A stretch of DNA of 64,000 nt from Rhynchosporium graminicola (taxonomy: Eukaryota; Ascomycota; Leotiomycetes; Helotiales; Ploettnerulaceae): positions 372,001-436,000 of the forward strand of contig FJUW01000010.1 of the NCBI GenBank assembly GCA_900074885.1, read 5' to 3'. Shown here in pieces: positions 11,829 through 23,046 of the stretch (positions within the stretch are counted from its first letter, which is position 1; the number at the start of each line of letters is the position of its first letter). A program made the position numbers and the translations under genes. The notes beneath the pieces are model-generated. The model made no database searches. It saw only the letters and a list, made by a program, of their open reading frames with translations, and had not been told where the DNA came from.

Positions 11829-13535
11829 CTACCCTTTATAACTTGTGTTCAAATTCAGCAAGAAGAACTTCAGCTGCTGTGCCGAAATCCGCAGGTTCAT
11901 CAACTGGTGAGGCTCAAGTCTGGGAACTCCTAATGGCCGTATAAACTTAGAACCCATTGTCGTTTGTACCTGTATCCTCCTGACTTTAGAATCACCCGGA
12001 GGAGGCTCGTCAATCTCGGGTTCGACTGACATCTCAAGATCGGACACAGCGCGCCTGAGGAGGACATCATCAACCAGCCATTCCTCACCATTTGGTATAC
12101 CCCGCAGGTCTACAACGACACGGTTGGTAGAGATGTCTTGTTGTCCAACTACAACGATGATAGAGTAGCGTTTCAAACGTGCTTCGCGGACCTTCTTAGC
12201 TAGCGATCTGGCGCTTGTGTCTAAGTCGATCGAGATTCGGTCTTGGGACTCCATCCTCATGGCACCGTGAGGGGTTTCGTTCCCCGAGTCTATACCCTGC
12301 AGTATTCTCTTACATTTCTGGGCATATTCGACGACCGCCTCAGAATCGTTGATGGCAATGATCATCACTTGCCGAGGATTCAGCCAGAATGGCCAATGGC
12401 CGTTATGATGCTCAATCAGGAGTGCCATGATCCTTTCTACTGAACCTAAAACTGCTCGATGGATCATGACCGGGGTCACTGGTCCTTGTACCTCCAGAAG
12501 CGCAGGATCCGTAGTCGTCTCGCCTTTCTGTTCGAGCTCTGGAGCTGGTGCTTGGTATTCTAAATCAAAACGCTTTGGTAGCTGGAAATCGAGCTGAATC
12601 GTTGCTGTTTGGTGTTCCCTTCGATCTGAGTCCTTTAATATGACATCAATCTTCGGCCCATAAAATGCACCATCCCCCTCATTCAGAGTCCAGTCTTGCC
12701 CACTAGCCTCAAGCGCTTCCTTGAGAGCTGCTTCAGCATTATCCCACTCCTCGATTGTCCCTATGAAATGATCCACCGGCCTCGTAGAAAGTGCTAAACG
12801 ATATGGTCCAAGTCCCAAAACACCGTATGTCATCTTGATAAAGTCCAGCGTACGTTTGATTTCTTCTAGGATCTGAGATGGTCGGCAGAAAATATGTCCA
12901 TCGTCCTGATGAAATCTCCGTACCCTCGTTAAACCACTTAGAGCTCCATGGACCTCATTCCGATGTAAGGGACTGAAATCTGCGTACCGTAGGGGCAGGT
13001 CTCTATAGCTCCGCTGTTTCGATGCAAAGATCAGACAATGTCCTGGGCAATTCATAGGCTTCAAGCCATACTCCTCATCCTCTCCAATCTGCCGCCCTTT
13101 CTTCTCTCCGCTCGCACCCCGGCCAGTCACCGAATACATATCATCTGCATAATTATCCCAGTGTCCAGACTTCTCCCATAGTGACTTCTTGTAGATCGTC
13201 GGTGTAATGACTTCCTGAAACCCGAAATTATCGTATTGAGCTCGCAGGAAATTGGTTAACCTGGTGAACAACTTGGTACCGTTGGGAAGAAAAATCGGCG
13301 ATCCAGGATTGTAGGTAGATGTCATGAACAGCTCCTGTTCTAATCCTAGCTGTCGATGATCTGCGAGGGTTGTCGTAGTTTTATTGGTCGATTTTGCCTT
13401 CTTGGTCCTGGCTGGAGGGTCGCAAGACGTACAATAACCATTGCGGATGGTCTGTATTCGAGAAATAGTGTGAGAAGCATGTGAAGGTCGTGATCGAATC
13501 TGTAGTAGGCGCAGAGCCCTCGAGGAGCGCATCAT
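11829..13535 (-). CDS. MST1: Threonyl-tRNA synthetase, mitochondrial
   Basis: Charges mitochondrial tRNA-Thr. A single intronless frame of 568 residues. Residues 1-50 are rich in Arg and Ser and lack acidic residues before residue 39, as in a mitochondrial presequence. The class II core follows: motif 1 near 97-125, KPMNCPGHCLIF at 159-170 (Cys163 being the zinc ligand of ThrRS), motif 2 PLRYADFSPLHRNEVHGALS to TRVRRFHQDDGHIFC at 181-217, and motif 3 MIHRAVLGSVERIMALLIEH at 357-376. The anticodon-binding domain starts near 385. The TGS and editing domains of cytosolic ThrRS are absent, as in yeast Mst1, which supports the mitochondrial form. About 80 residues at the C-terminus extend past the usual domain end and look lineage-specific. 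Confidence 0.95.
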   Translation of the reverse strand: MMRSSRALRLLQIRSRPSHASHTISRIQTIRNGYCTSCDPPARTKKAKSTNKTTTTLADHRQLGLEQELFMTSTYNPGSPIFLPNGTKLFTRLTNFLRAQYDNFGFQEVITPTIYKKSLWEKSGHWDNYADDMYSVTGRGASGEKKGRQIGEDEEYGLKPMNCPGHCLIFASKQRSYRDLPLRYADFSPLHRNEVHGALSGLTRVRRFHQDDGHIFCRPSQILEEIKRTLDFIKMTYGVLGLGPYRLALSTRPVDHFIGTIEEWDNAEAALKEALEASGQDWTLNEGDGAFYGPKIDVILKDSDRREHQTATIQLDFQLPKRFDLEYQAPAPELEQKGETTTDPALLEVQGPVTPVMIHRAVLGSVERIMALLIEHHNGHWPFWLNPRQVMIIAINDSEAVVEYAQKCKRILQGIDSGNETPHGAMRMESQDRISIDLDTSARSLAKKVREARLKRYSIIVVVGQQDISTNRVVVDLRGIPNGEEWLVDDVLLRRAVSDLEMSVEPEIDEPPPGDSKVRRIQVQTTMGSKFIRPLGVPRLEPHQLMNLRISAQQLKFFLLNLNTSYKG

Positions 13536-13903
13536 GTATCAGCGATTGCGGTGAGCGGTCCGAATTGCCTCAAGCATATAAACAAATAGCTTAATCGCGA
13601 AGCGCGTGTTGACCCCTGCAAGTCCCGAGACAGTCAGACAGTGAGACGACCAGGGTCAGAGAGCGAGCGAGAAGCTGCAGCGTCATGATCGTGACCACAG
13701 ATTCCCAGCTACCGTCCGAATACATCCCCAAATTCCCGTCCAGATCTGGTTTATTTGTTCGGCCGTTTATTTCTAACATTTCTCACTGACTTGGGACTCA
13801 ATTTTCATAGCAAGTTATATTTCCCATCCTTCATTGCCAATCATGGCGTTCATTTTCCTGCTGTTAGGCTGCTGAGACTGACAAAAACAGACATCCATTC
13901 ATC
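13536..13903. promoter_or_regulatory. Divergent promoter between the ThrRS gene and the membrane coiled-coil gene
   Basis: 368 bases between two divergent ATG codons. No specific factor site could be named. Confidence 0.45.
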
Positions 13904-15562
13904 ATGCCGCCTGGGAAAGTAAAGAAGCCACAGCTAGGCGATTCCTGGGTTGTAGAGGGCGAGAATGATGATGATCTGGAATATTCACCACAAGTTATTG
14001 AATATCAGCCCCCGGCGCGCAAGGTAACCCCGCCTCGGAAGTCAACAAGAGGTGGAACTAGGACTCCAGAGCCAGAGTTGGTGATGCCGTCACTAGATAT
14101 CAACTCCATGGACGGATCTTGGGCAGACACAATAAGTACCAGTGCACGAAAAAGGGCGAACCAGTCGGCTGAAAAGGTTTTGGAAGCCAGAAGAAGAAAT
14201 ACACGGACAAGCAATACCAGTCCAGCGAAACTTTCGCGGGGAAAGAACCCGCCAGTCGAAGCCTCCAACATACAGGCAGCCCAGGGCGATAACTCCAGTA
14301 GCTTCAGAGATATTATTGACGTTGCCGTTGAACATCTTGCTGCTATCATGTCCTGGCTTCTCGACGTCATTACAGGTGCACTGAAAGTGCTGAAGAAACC
14401 ATTATCATATTTCTTAGCTGTATGGCTTCTTTTTGGAGTCGGCGTCGTAGTACGGAATCTAGTCACAAACTCCATCTATGCATCAATGTCGCCGCTATGC
14501 CGGATACCTGGAGCTTCACTTCTGAATCTACCCTTCTGCCCTGTTCATCAAGTCGATACGCGCCATGGCTCACCTCCTCCAGTTGAATTTGATGATTTGA
14601 TGGCCGTCCAAGCGAAATTCGAGGAAGTCCTTGAGGAAAGTGCGGGCGGCGTCTCTCTACCACTAGACATGAAGCGTGGTGAAGCTTCAATCCGGGATCT
14701 GCGGCAATTAGTCCGGTATAGCCAGCTGCACTCAAAGTAAGTCTCCCTGATCCCCCGATCAAACGGAACAATTGCTGACTTCACTAGAAATGAACTTGTC
14801 CTTGAGTTCGACGGTTTCATCGAAACTGCTCGAATCGCTTCATACGACTTGCAGAAATTCAATAGTCACGTAGGCCGCGCGGTAGATAGCGTCATTTCAA
14901 CCACGCGATGGACGACCCGAGTACTCGATGGCATTCAAGAACGAGATGGTTCCAGAGGTTCAGTTAATGCATTTATCAATGACCGCCTACTTGCACCATT
15001 TCAACCAGTAAAGTTCACCGAAAGCGTCCTCCTTGATCAGTATATCCAACACACGCGAATTGTCGAAGAAGAAATCAACAAATTGATCATCGAGGCACAA
15101 GCTATTCTCATGGTCCTTACCAACCTCGAAGACCGACTTGATGTGATTCATGGAATTGCTACCAGGGATGATATGCACACCAAAGCTCTGAAAGAAGAGG
15201 TTCTAGCCGAATTATGGACCATGGTTGGAGGAAACCGCGGCAAGATTAACAAGATGGACAAAAAGTTAAATTTGCTACAGCATGTCGGAGTTTACCGAAA
15301 AACGGCATACGCTCACGTCTCTGGTACTATCATTCGATTGCAAGCCATGGGTGCAGGATTGGAAGACCTGCGAGAAAGAGTTGGCTCGCCAGAGTTGCTA
15401 CGGGATCGGCTCGATATTCCACTTTCAGTGCATATCGAGAATATCAACAAGGGGGTAGAGAGACTGGAGGAGAGCCGCCTGAACGCCAGGAAGTTAGAGG
15501 ACGAACACTTGAGACGGTCGCTAGAGCGAGGTCGCCTTGAAGGCGCGATGATTGATGGTTGA
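13904..15562 (+). CDS. Conserved-looking single-pass membrane protein with coiled-coil domain, unknown function
   Basis: I do not recognise a named family. Two exons (13904-14736, 14788-15562) with a 51-base intron (GTAAGT, GCTGAC branch, CACTAG) give 535 residues. Residues 1-135 are polar and disordered, opening MPPGKVKKPQLGDSWVVEG, with basic patches. An amphipathic helix lies at about 138-163. One strong membrane segment (YFLAVWLLFGVGVVVRNLV) lies at about 169-187. The remaining 340 residues are helical and rich in Leu, Glu and Arg with coiled-coil character (LIIEAQAILMVLTNLEDRLD and RLEESRLNARKLEDEHLRRS). There is no signal peptide. A nuclear-envelope or ER protein with a long luminal or cytosolic coiled domain fits, but that is inference. 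The spliced frame and composition make the gene itself secure. Confidence 0.75.
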
Positions 15563-16507
15563 TCGTCGAGGTGAGGACTATGTGGTCTAGTAGAACAGTC
15601 GGTTCGGTTACGGTTGTTGTTAGAGCCTTAGCGCCTTGGCGCAAGTGTGTGTTTGGATGCGGCAAGCGTTGACTTTCTTTGGTTTAGTGGGGTCTCATGA
15701 GGTCAATTTTACGACGATGGACGATTAGGTACTTTTGACGTTGAAGATTCTGATGATACCCGGCGGAAAGGAAACGAATACAAATGCAGTATAGCCTTCC
15801 TTGTCTTACTTTCTTTCCCTTCTGTTTCTCGTCGTGAGGACATTTCATCTGCTATCACTGTCACACTTTCATTATACCACATACATGAGAATGCATTCGA
15901 CCCATAACAAAGTCTGGAAATATAACACATCTAGAACTTGTAAGTGCCATGGTTTTCACTCATAGTCGGTTTCTGGGTCACAGGAATGTGACTGCTTATT
16001 GCTCCTACTGACACTGCTCATAGCTCATTTAATACGGATCATTTAAGAGATATCTTTGCCTCGGACATTGGCTCTGCAGCAGGTGACCATAGTAGGTTTG
16101 GATATCCAATGCGAGTGAGTGTGGAGTTTAATGCCTGAGGTCTGTAGACAAACTGGGTCACCTTCATCACAAGACAGAACACACTACATGACCAATACAC
16201 AATCTACATTCAACATGTATAGATTTCATCGAGAGATGTCACACATCTCGTAGCCTCACAATTGCTTAATAGCTTTTTGAGTTCATTTGACAAAGTCGCA
16301 AATATTCGTGAGCACTTTCACATGTCCTTTTCATACCCACACTATGCTTCATTCTCCGTCCCTGTACATCCCTACCTTTACAGCCGCCAACCTAGAAATA
16401 CATTACTATATATCATTCTCCTCGCACTAAGGCTGATACCACAACTCTTCCAGCTAGTAACAATACTCCATATTCCCCATTGTACATCACCACCAAAGCT
16501 ATTCACG
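15563..16507. other. Intergenic region
   Basis: 945 bases. No gene is supported. It holds the 3' flank of the membrane protein gene and the upstream region of the orphan gene. The frame of the latter stays open upstream of its ATG to 16262, but without another suitable ATG in good context. Confidence 0.45.
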
Positions 16508-18439
16508 ATGGATTCCAAGCCTGAGGAAACTTCGATACAGTTTCCAGATGATCCGGACGCAATCCCGCTAGAACGACTGACCAGAAGAAGCGCTACAGCA
16601 TCAACTGCAGCGCCAGCTGAATCGTCTCGTAATCATAATAATTTTTATGGTCAGTCAATTTGCGAGGATAGACAAGGTAGCCAATCTTCTCAAGGGGATG
16701 AAGGCATCTCTTCAACCCATCAGCCGAAGGAAGAGATAGAGAGGCCAAATGTAGACACCAATCCAGTTGAATTTGGTGGACTGATACGAATGGTCTCCAG
16801 CGGAAGCTCTCAATCGAGGGAGATTCGACGTGCGAACGCAGAGCAAGCTGGTGTTCAGAACCTCAACAGAACCCGGAGGTCTAGAGAAGCACAACACGAG
16901 GTAGTTGATGGAGTCCGACTCCCTCAAATATTTCTCCGCGAGTCTGAGTTCGCATTGAAGAATGATAAATTTGGAGCATCGATAGAAATCTCCCCAAAAG
17001 CTGCCGCTATCGCTGAGGAGGCTTTGGAAGATGAGGCAGACCCTCTTCGACAATCAGCTTCTTCAGTACGAGATAACCCGGGGGGAGGCAAATATGTTCC
17101 GGCAGGCCGCTGTTTCTTGATTCAATCAACACGCGTCTGTAGGAAATGCCTACACACGAACTGGAAAGGTACTGGCCAACTGAGGATTGAACAGCACTGC
17201 GCAAGAAAAATCATCGAGAAAATGGAGCTCCACATGGACAGGGACGACAGTATCTTCCTCAACACTCCGCTTTGGAGCTCCTATCCTGAGCCTGGCCACA
17301 TGCCTATCAAAGAAAATAATGATTTCGACATATTGACGAATCACATTCAGCACGGGAGACACGTTTGGGTGACTGAGGTCCAAACCCATTTCGGTTTCGA
17401 GCTTAAGAATCGTTCAATCCTCAACACTCGTCATACCCAAGACCTGTGGAGAGCTCGAACTCTCGTTTATGCTCCGCATGATGACCCTAAAGCTCACGAT
17501 CCCCTGATCAAGTTCTGTCAAGGTGATGGCCCGATCTGGTCTGAGGTCTTAGGAATCAGCAGCCTGCTGAAAAGTGACGTGCTTCAAAGCACCATGGCAG
17601 GGAGGATCGAGGGATGTAGCGAGGCAGAGCGCCAAGCCTGGCTGGAAGTCAAATGGCACTTGCCGTACATCGTCCGGCATAGCGTGGCTCACAAGTCCGA
17701 TGATAATTATCGTGAGATTTGCGAAAAGTGTCACATCCCAAGCGGTGTTTTCAAGGCTCCGGATACATGCAAGTCAAATTTCGAGGATAAGTTTGCGAAG
17801 GGAAAAGAGGTTTTGGACATGACACATCTGGTTAATCCTGATTACCGGGATCCTGAGGACAGGAGAGCTGAGATTGAAAGACTTGAGAAAGAGAGAGATG
17901 AGAACGAGAGACGCGCGGAGAGTATGCTTAAGAGAGAGCCGGAGGGAAGAGAGAGAGTTTGGAGGGAGCATGGAGCGAGAAATAAGAACATCGTAGAGGA
18001 CAAAAACGAGGCGAATAATTACGCAGATGGGAGTCCCGGGTCCTCGCGTGATGGCCCAAGGGCGACCGAGAGCAGCCCAACCCGGCCGGAGCTGATCACA
18101 GATAATGCAGATAATGCGGCTTCTTCAGACGCAGTCACTGGCGACCAGGATTCGGTTGCTGTCTACTCAACCTCCTCGTCTACTGGACCCAGGGATTCAA
18201 AAATTTCACGGTCATGGGGCGAGGCTGCCACCCGTCACCAGTCCTCTGACGGAAGGTTTAGTCAGAGGGTTTCGTCGTCTTTCCGAGCTATTCCGCCACG
18301 CATCCGGAAATCAATTGGGATGAAAGCGGCCAAGATTCAGGTGCCTCGAACAAAGCGGAATGAGAGATTGAATGGCACACAGTTGACTTCCGCCTCTGCT
18401 GACCCTACTCCATTGCCGACTCCGCCAAATAGTGCTTGA
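16508..18439 (+). CDS. Orphan protein with two CxxC pairs, unknown function
   Basis: Not recognised. Intronless frame of 643 residues from ATG 16508 (MDSKPEETSIQFPDDPDAIP). The frame is open further 5', but that part looks like untranslated leader, so this ATG is preferred. Residues 1-200 are disordered and Ser-rich. The centre (about 195-440) looks folded. It has CRKC at 211-214, a second pair in CEKCH near 405-409, and Trp-rich segments such as WRARTLVYAPHDDP and WLEVKWHLPYIVRHS. A charged coiled-coil-like run follows (RRAEIERLEKERDENERRAE, about 457-476), then a disordered basic tail. The two Cys pairs might bind a metal, which is inference. It lies alone next to a gene-poor island and may be lineage-specific. 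Confidence 0.6.
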   Translation: MDSKPEETSIQFPDDPDAIPLERLTRRSATASTAAPAESSRNHNNFYGQSICEDRQGSQSSQGDEGISSTHQPKEEIERPNVDTNPVEFGGLIRMVSSGSSQSREIRRANAEQAGVQNLNRTRRSREAQHEVVDGVRLPQIFLRESEFALKNDKFGASIEISPKAAAIAEEALEDEADPLRQSASSVRDNPGGGKYVPAGRCFLIQSTRVCRKCLHTNWKGTGQLRIEQHCARKIIEKMELHMDRDDSIFLNTPLWSSYPEPGHMPIKENNDFDILTNHIQHGRHVWVTEVQTHFGFELKNRSILNTRHTQDLWRARTLVYAPHDDPKAHDPLIKFCQGDGPIWSEVLGISSLLKSDVLQSTMAGRIEGCSEAERQAWLEVKWHLPYIVRHSVAHKSDDNYREICEKCHIPSGVFKAPDTCKSNFEDKFAKGKEVLDMTHLVNPDYRDPEDRRAEIERLEKERDENERRAESMLKREPEGRERVWREHGARNKNIVEDKNEANNYADGSPGSSRDGPRATESSPTRPELITDNADNAASSDAVTGDQDSVAVYSTSSSTGPRDSKISRSWGEAATRHQSSDGRFSQRVSSSFRAIPPRIRKSIGMKAAKIQVPRTKRNERLNGTQLTSASADPTPLPTPPNSA

Positions 18440-21037
18440 TATGATCCCCATAACGCCCTGGCTCCTAATTCATCGTTGCCAAATACGGCTTAAAGAGACT
18501 TTTGCTCTCATAAAAAGGAAACTGTACGGCTTTCGTGGAGAATTCAACAGGTCGAAGGTTCAATAGGTTCCTTTTATGGTCGCAACACTATCTCTTACTG
18601 TTACCTGCGTCTTCTTTTCTGTCAACTTTGGCCGGGAGTATTTACCTTGGGCGAATCGCCTGAGTTACATGCCCATGACGCATTTGACTACGACTCTCGC
18701 TACCTACATCCAACTGTATGTACGATCTTCATGGCGCAGATACGACTTATTTGACATATTTTGTCTGGATTTTTATGAGTATGGGGTTCAGGCAATCAAG
18801 GAACCTATGGTTTTGGAACAGGCGTTAGGATATTTGTATGAAAATTGCTTGGATACTGTTTCTCAGTGTCACATCATCTGTCCAAGTATAACGATATACA
18901 AAACTTGCTTCTCGAGTAAATATGGGATGTCTCTGTGGCTCTATAATTGATCTTCATTATTCTAATATGCGTTTGTCCAACTCTGTCATGTCGCCCTCAT
19001 ACAAATTCATACAAATTCGTGGTCAGATTGAGTTACAGCAGTGAGTACATACATTTGGGATTATCTCGTGATCACGAGATTTTATCTGTTAGTACTTATA
19101 AATAGCTCGGGCGATTCCTGATATGTTCTGCGTGGCACAGTAAAACGCCCTCCCAAGCTGTGGAGAAGTTTCAAAACCAAAGTTGAATCAAATAAACCTT
19201 TCTATGGATTCTATGCAATATTCTGTGGAAGTATGCGGTTCGCCAGCTCAACGTAGATTCTGGAATTCGCATTTATTCATCGCGGGTTTTTCCGGCTGTC
19301 TCTTTAGCCCGAAAAACTTGACAATGAATAGATCCACTTAGTACCATGGCTCAGTTAAATCAGTAGTTCGACTAGAAACTCATTACGCGACTTGGGTCTG
19401 TACGTCATTCTATCACTCGGACCATGGCTAAGATCAGTAGCGATGACGTCGAAGTGAGGGCCTAAGGGCTCTTTTTGCTAGGGATCAAGATGACCAAAAT
19501 TCATTAGTGCTAAGATAGTAATCCACAACCGTTCGGAGACCAGGCGACGGTTCAGTTAATTTTAAAAGGAGGGCAGATCAAGATTCTTCGAGCTGGGAGC
19601 TTGTCCTTCGAGTAAAAAGGCTAGAGAAGATTCCAGCTTATGACTCCAGCCCAACCTCTGGAATCGTTGCGTGGCTGTCCTATGTAGGAAATATTGTCAA
19701 GTTGTAAGTCACTGGACAGCTGAACCACTTGCACGAGGCATCGCACCAAAATAACAGGGTATCAAACTTAACGTTGGAGGTCTGGACAGACGAGCCAGGC
19801 AACTCCAAGAGGGGTGACGACTTTGCATAGTACCCCCTAATATTAGTTACTGGGCGGTTTGTTTATATTACTATACTAACGATGCTTGGGTAGATTCAAC
19901 TACAGTAGCTTTTAAGCCCGAACTAAACCCCCGAAGTCTCCGTTAGGGATCAACTATAGCTCACTTAGCATATTACCCATATTTACTCAGTCTGTGTACG
20001 GATGCTCAGCAAGAAAGCGACACAGAGCGGCGACAAGAATATCCGCACCGACGGACTGTTTGACATGGTAATAAATTCCAGGGAATTCTACTCATAATTC
20101 TGGCGGACCTCAAGTAGTAAAATAAAAAGGCCACAGCTAAATCGACATGCTCTACTAAACAAGCCGAAAACTAGGAGTAAATTTTATCGCCACCAAGAAT
20201 TGTATACATAAATATGTATAGTATATCGTTGGCTCCCTCCTTTCATGTTAAATCATTAATATCATCTTCATACTCTGCATCTTTAGGAAATACCTCCACC
20301 ACTCTAATTATATATCTCTGAATCATATACGATATTGACACTTATCTCGCTGTCGAAGAGCATAAATATAGGTTTTTGTGTGTGCCTAAAGAGCAGTAAA
20401 CGCAGTAGGAATATTAGTATAAACTGCTTCCGGAGTGGCAGGGTAGTAAGATTGAGCTCTAGAATCTATATTGAAGAAGTAGAAGTAGTGGAAGTATCTT
20501 CTTATAAGGTCTGGAATACCTTCAAATTTAATATCCAGGGGCATAGGATGTAATTATGAAAGGTTGCAGTATATATTTATCACCCCGCCCATATAGTACT
20601 AATTGGTATAGTATAGGGCGGTCGATCAATGTAACCGCCAAGTAAATATAATTTTAGCCTATGCTGATTTAGCTATAGCCAATAAAAAGTGATATTGATT
20701 TTAACTTGACGAAGATGCGATATCGCCAGAAGTCGATCAAAAGACATCAACCGTATCATGCGTGTCGATAGCTTCGCAAAATGAGAAAATTATCACATTG
20801 AGTTCCTCACGCAATTTCCAAGCGGAATATCCCGGAGATACTGGCTGTGTGCACCGCAAGGTTGTCGTAGGGCCATACTAATATTTAAGGAGGGCTAAGT
20901 CTATGAAACAATGACTGTGTACACTCAGCTATTTTCGGCTATTGAACGGGCTAGACCCCCCCCCCCCAATAGACAAATCACACGAATTTATGAATCAGAA
21001 GTCGATCAAATCGCCGGAAGCTTAGATATTTGCCAAC
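18440..21037. other. Gene-poor, AT-rich island with probable degraded repeat sequence
   Basis: 2.6 kb without a supported gene. From about 19800 to 20700 the sequence is AT-rich with many TA steps and stop codons in most frames, as expected of old repeats changed by C-to-T mutation. A reverse-strand stretch at about 20350-20560 still reads as protein-like but has no start and ends in stops. Other elements are the direct repeat CATACAAATTC (about 18999-19018), a repeat of AGAAGTCGATCAAA at about 20728 and 20997, and a run of 12 C at 20956-20967. Confidence 0.45.
19063..19080. repeat. Perfect 18-bp palindrome
   Basis: ATCTCGTGATCACGAGAT equals its own reverse complement with no spacer. It lies in non-coding sequence, so its role is unknown; it could be a binding site for a dimeric protein or chance. 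Confidence 0.6.
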
Positions 21038-21374
21038 ATGGAGATAATTGATCCGAGCCTCGGGATGTTCTCCATTCTGCCACTGGAGATTTGGTAAGAC
21101 TCGGGAGTATTTATTCTCTTCTTATAATTGCTTCAACAGTGTCTTATCCTGTTTCTTTGATGACTTCAGGTATTCGATCGCTAGAAACTCGTTATTTAAT
21201 ATAGGGGCACTTCTAGACCAATTAAATGCCTGTAGATCGCTTCCTAAAATGCCAGATTTCGTCTCGCGATATCATGAGATCCTCTTCACAAGCCGCAAAA
21301 TATACGAACAGGTAGCTGCTGAATCGCCTTCTGATTTCAATGGCAATTCATTCCCAATGCCTGTAGAGCCATAA
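21038..21374 (+). CDS. Short putative protein with an F-box-like start, possibly a gene fragment
   Basis: Two exons (21038-21093, 21170-21374) join across a 76-base intron (GTAAGA...TTCAG) to 86 residues. The N-terminus reads MFSILPLEIWYSIARNSL, the LPLEIW pattern with which many fungal F-box-like proteins begin. It continues FVSRYHEILFTSRKIYEQ. Full-length relatives would normally be several hundred residues, so this is probably the 5' end of a broken gene whose later parts lie at 21420-22529. Confidence 0.4.
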
Positions 21375-21419
21375 TAATAACATAAATTGTGGTTCAAAGC
21401 AAAGAATAAAGGAGTGCGA

Positions 21420-22529
21420 CGGGACATCAAAAATTTACCTGACGCCATTTCAAGGGGAATCTGCGATCTACCTTGGAACACACTGAAGTGTCGAATCCGA
21501 ATCGGGGCTTCGGATATGAGCGACAGTGCGCAACTCATCTGTTTCTATGAGAGAGCTTGAGCTCTGGTTGAGATACTCAGAGGCGCGAAGGGTTTCGCTC
21601 TCTGGGTGGTGTTCAAGCATGAGAAGGACAGGAGCTGGTTCGAGGATTGACATCCTCGATGTTCGATCAAAGACATGGCCGGATTATCGTCATGATTAAG
21701 AGAATCACCAGGGTCAAAGTGGGACTACTAGCTCATCTTTCTATTGTTCTTTCAACTTCGGAACGTAGAGAATGCTAAAATGTATTCCACGGAGATGGCC
21801 GGGAACAGGAGTACCAAAAGATGAGCGAAGATTTCGCAAGAGCCGGGTCGATCATGAAGAGATAGATACCTTGTAGATCACCACTGAATACGGTATATAC
21901 CACGGTATGCCAGTCGAGCGGCATCTTAACCTCGTCTACATGTGGGGAGAGGGCAAATTAGATGTATTACTGTCCGAAATAACAAATATGCTTCAGCTCT
22001 TGGTACATAGTCTACTGCATGGAAACTCGCCTCATGAGACCGAACAGAAAGAACTATATTCCACTGGCCTCAGGGTAGGGGTCTTGCAGGATATATCTGT
22101 CGCACGGTATCGAGCCATGAGGGCTTACAATCCTGTGTCGCTTGAGTGTCGAAGAATTTTCCAGAGACCATCGACCCAGCCTAGATTACGGATCTCGATC
22201 CGAAAAGTCGAGATAGAGACGTGTGGCATGGTGTTTGAATCAATGGTATCCCGCTTTTGAACAGTGAGGAGACGACCAAAATAACTGCGGAATGGGATCG
22301 CCATACTCGATAGTTCAAAAGAGCTGATTGTAGCTCTCGATAACTTATGATTGGGAATTACGAGGTACTTCCTGGAAGATCAAAAGCTGCTACCGACAAA
22401 AAGGAACAATTCATGATGGCACAGAGCTTGATGAATGCTTTTAAAAACCTTGAAGACACAGAACGGCGCCAATGTGAGGCTATCATGACCACATATCTAC
22501 CCATTCAGAAGCCATATCCTGAGACTTGA
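21420..22529 (+). pseudogene. Degraded coding remnants following the F-box-like fragment
   Basis: Protein-like pieces appear in successive frames with no splice signals to join them. They are NLPDAISRGICDLPWNTLKC and GASDMSDSAQLICFYERA (about 21430-21556), GAKGFALWVVFKHEKDRSWF (about 21582-21645), and a last open piece at 22347-22529 reading KKEQFMMAQSLMNAFKNLED. Frame changes and TGA stops between them suggest decay of one gene continuous with 21038-21374. A multi-intron gene was considered, but no donor/acceptor pairs restore the frame. Identity is unknown. Confidence 0.4.
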
Positions 22530-23046
22530 CTTCAATAGAAGCGAGAAGACATCCTTCTACATAGTTTAATTTTAGGAGATACCTTTAGAGTATCACGAAG
22601 GCATATGGAGGCATGATTCGATGAACTTCACTTCTCACCTCTTTGAGTCGTCGAGGCTCCAGCCTTGATTGCGTTGTCAGAACGGTATGAAGATATTCGC
22701 CTGATTGTGTGACACGCACCATTTCTGGTACCTTGGTAAGGAGGAGCTGTAACTTTCTCTTCTAACCACAAAAGATAGAAAGACATGAACATGTTTCCTG
22801 TGGCCAAAGGAACCATTGCGCCTTGAAATTTGATATTCTGTGGAAGCTGAAAGAATGACACATTCTGACGACCCCACCAAGAAGCTCCCCTGCACCTGCT
22901 CATCTGAACCACTACCTACGTCGGATCAGCAACTCGACACTTTTAACCTCAAGAATTCCAATTTCTTCCCAACCGCATTGAAGATGGTTCAGACCAGGCT
23001 CCCCGTTTGATAACGAAACGCAAGACATTCGAACAGGTAAGACAAG
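22530..23046. other. Intergenic region upstream of the membrane protein gene
   Basis: 517 bases. No coding or structural feature is supported; it is presumably promoter of the gene at 23047. Confidence 0.4.

Noticed and set aside
16262..16507. Upstream extension of the orphan gene's frame to 16262
   Set aside because: The open stretch begins with a non-ATG codon, its composition is leader-like, and ATG 16508 starts the protein-like part.
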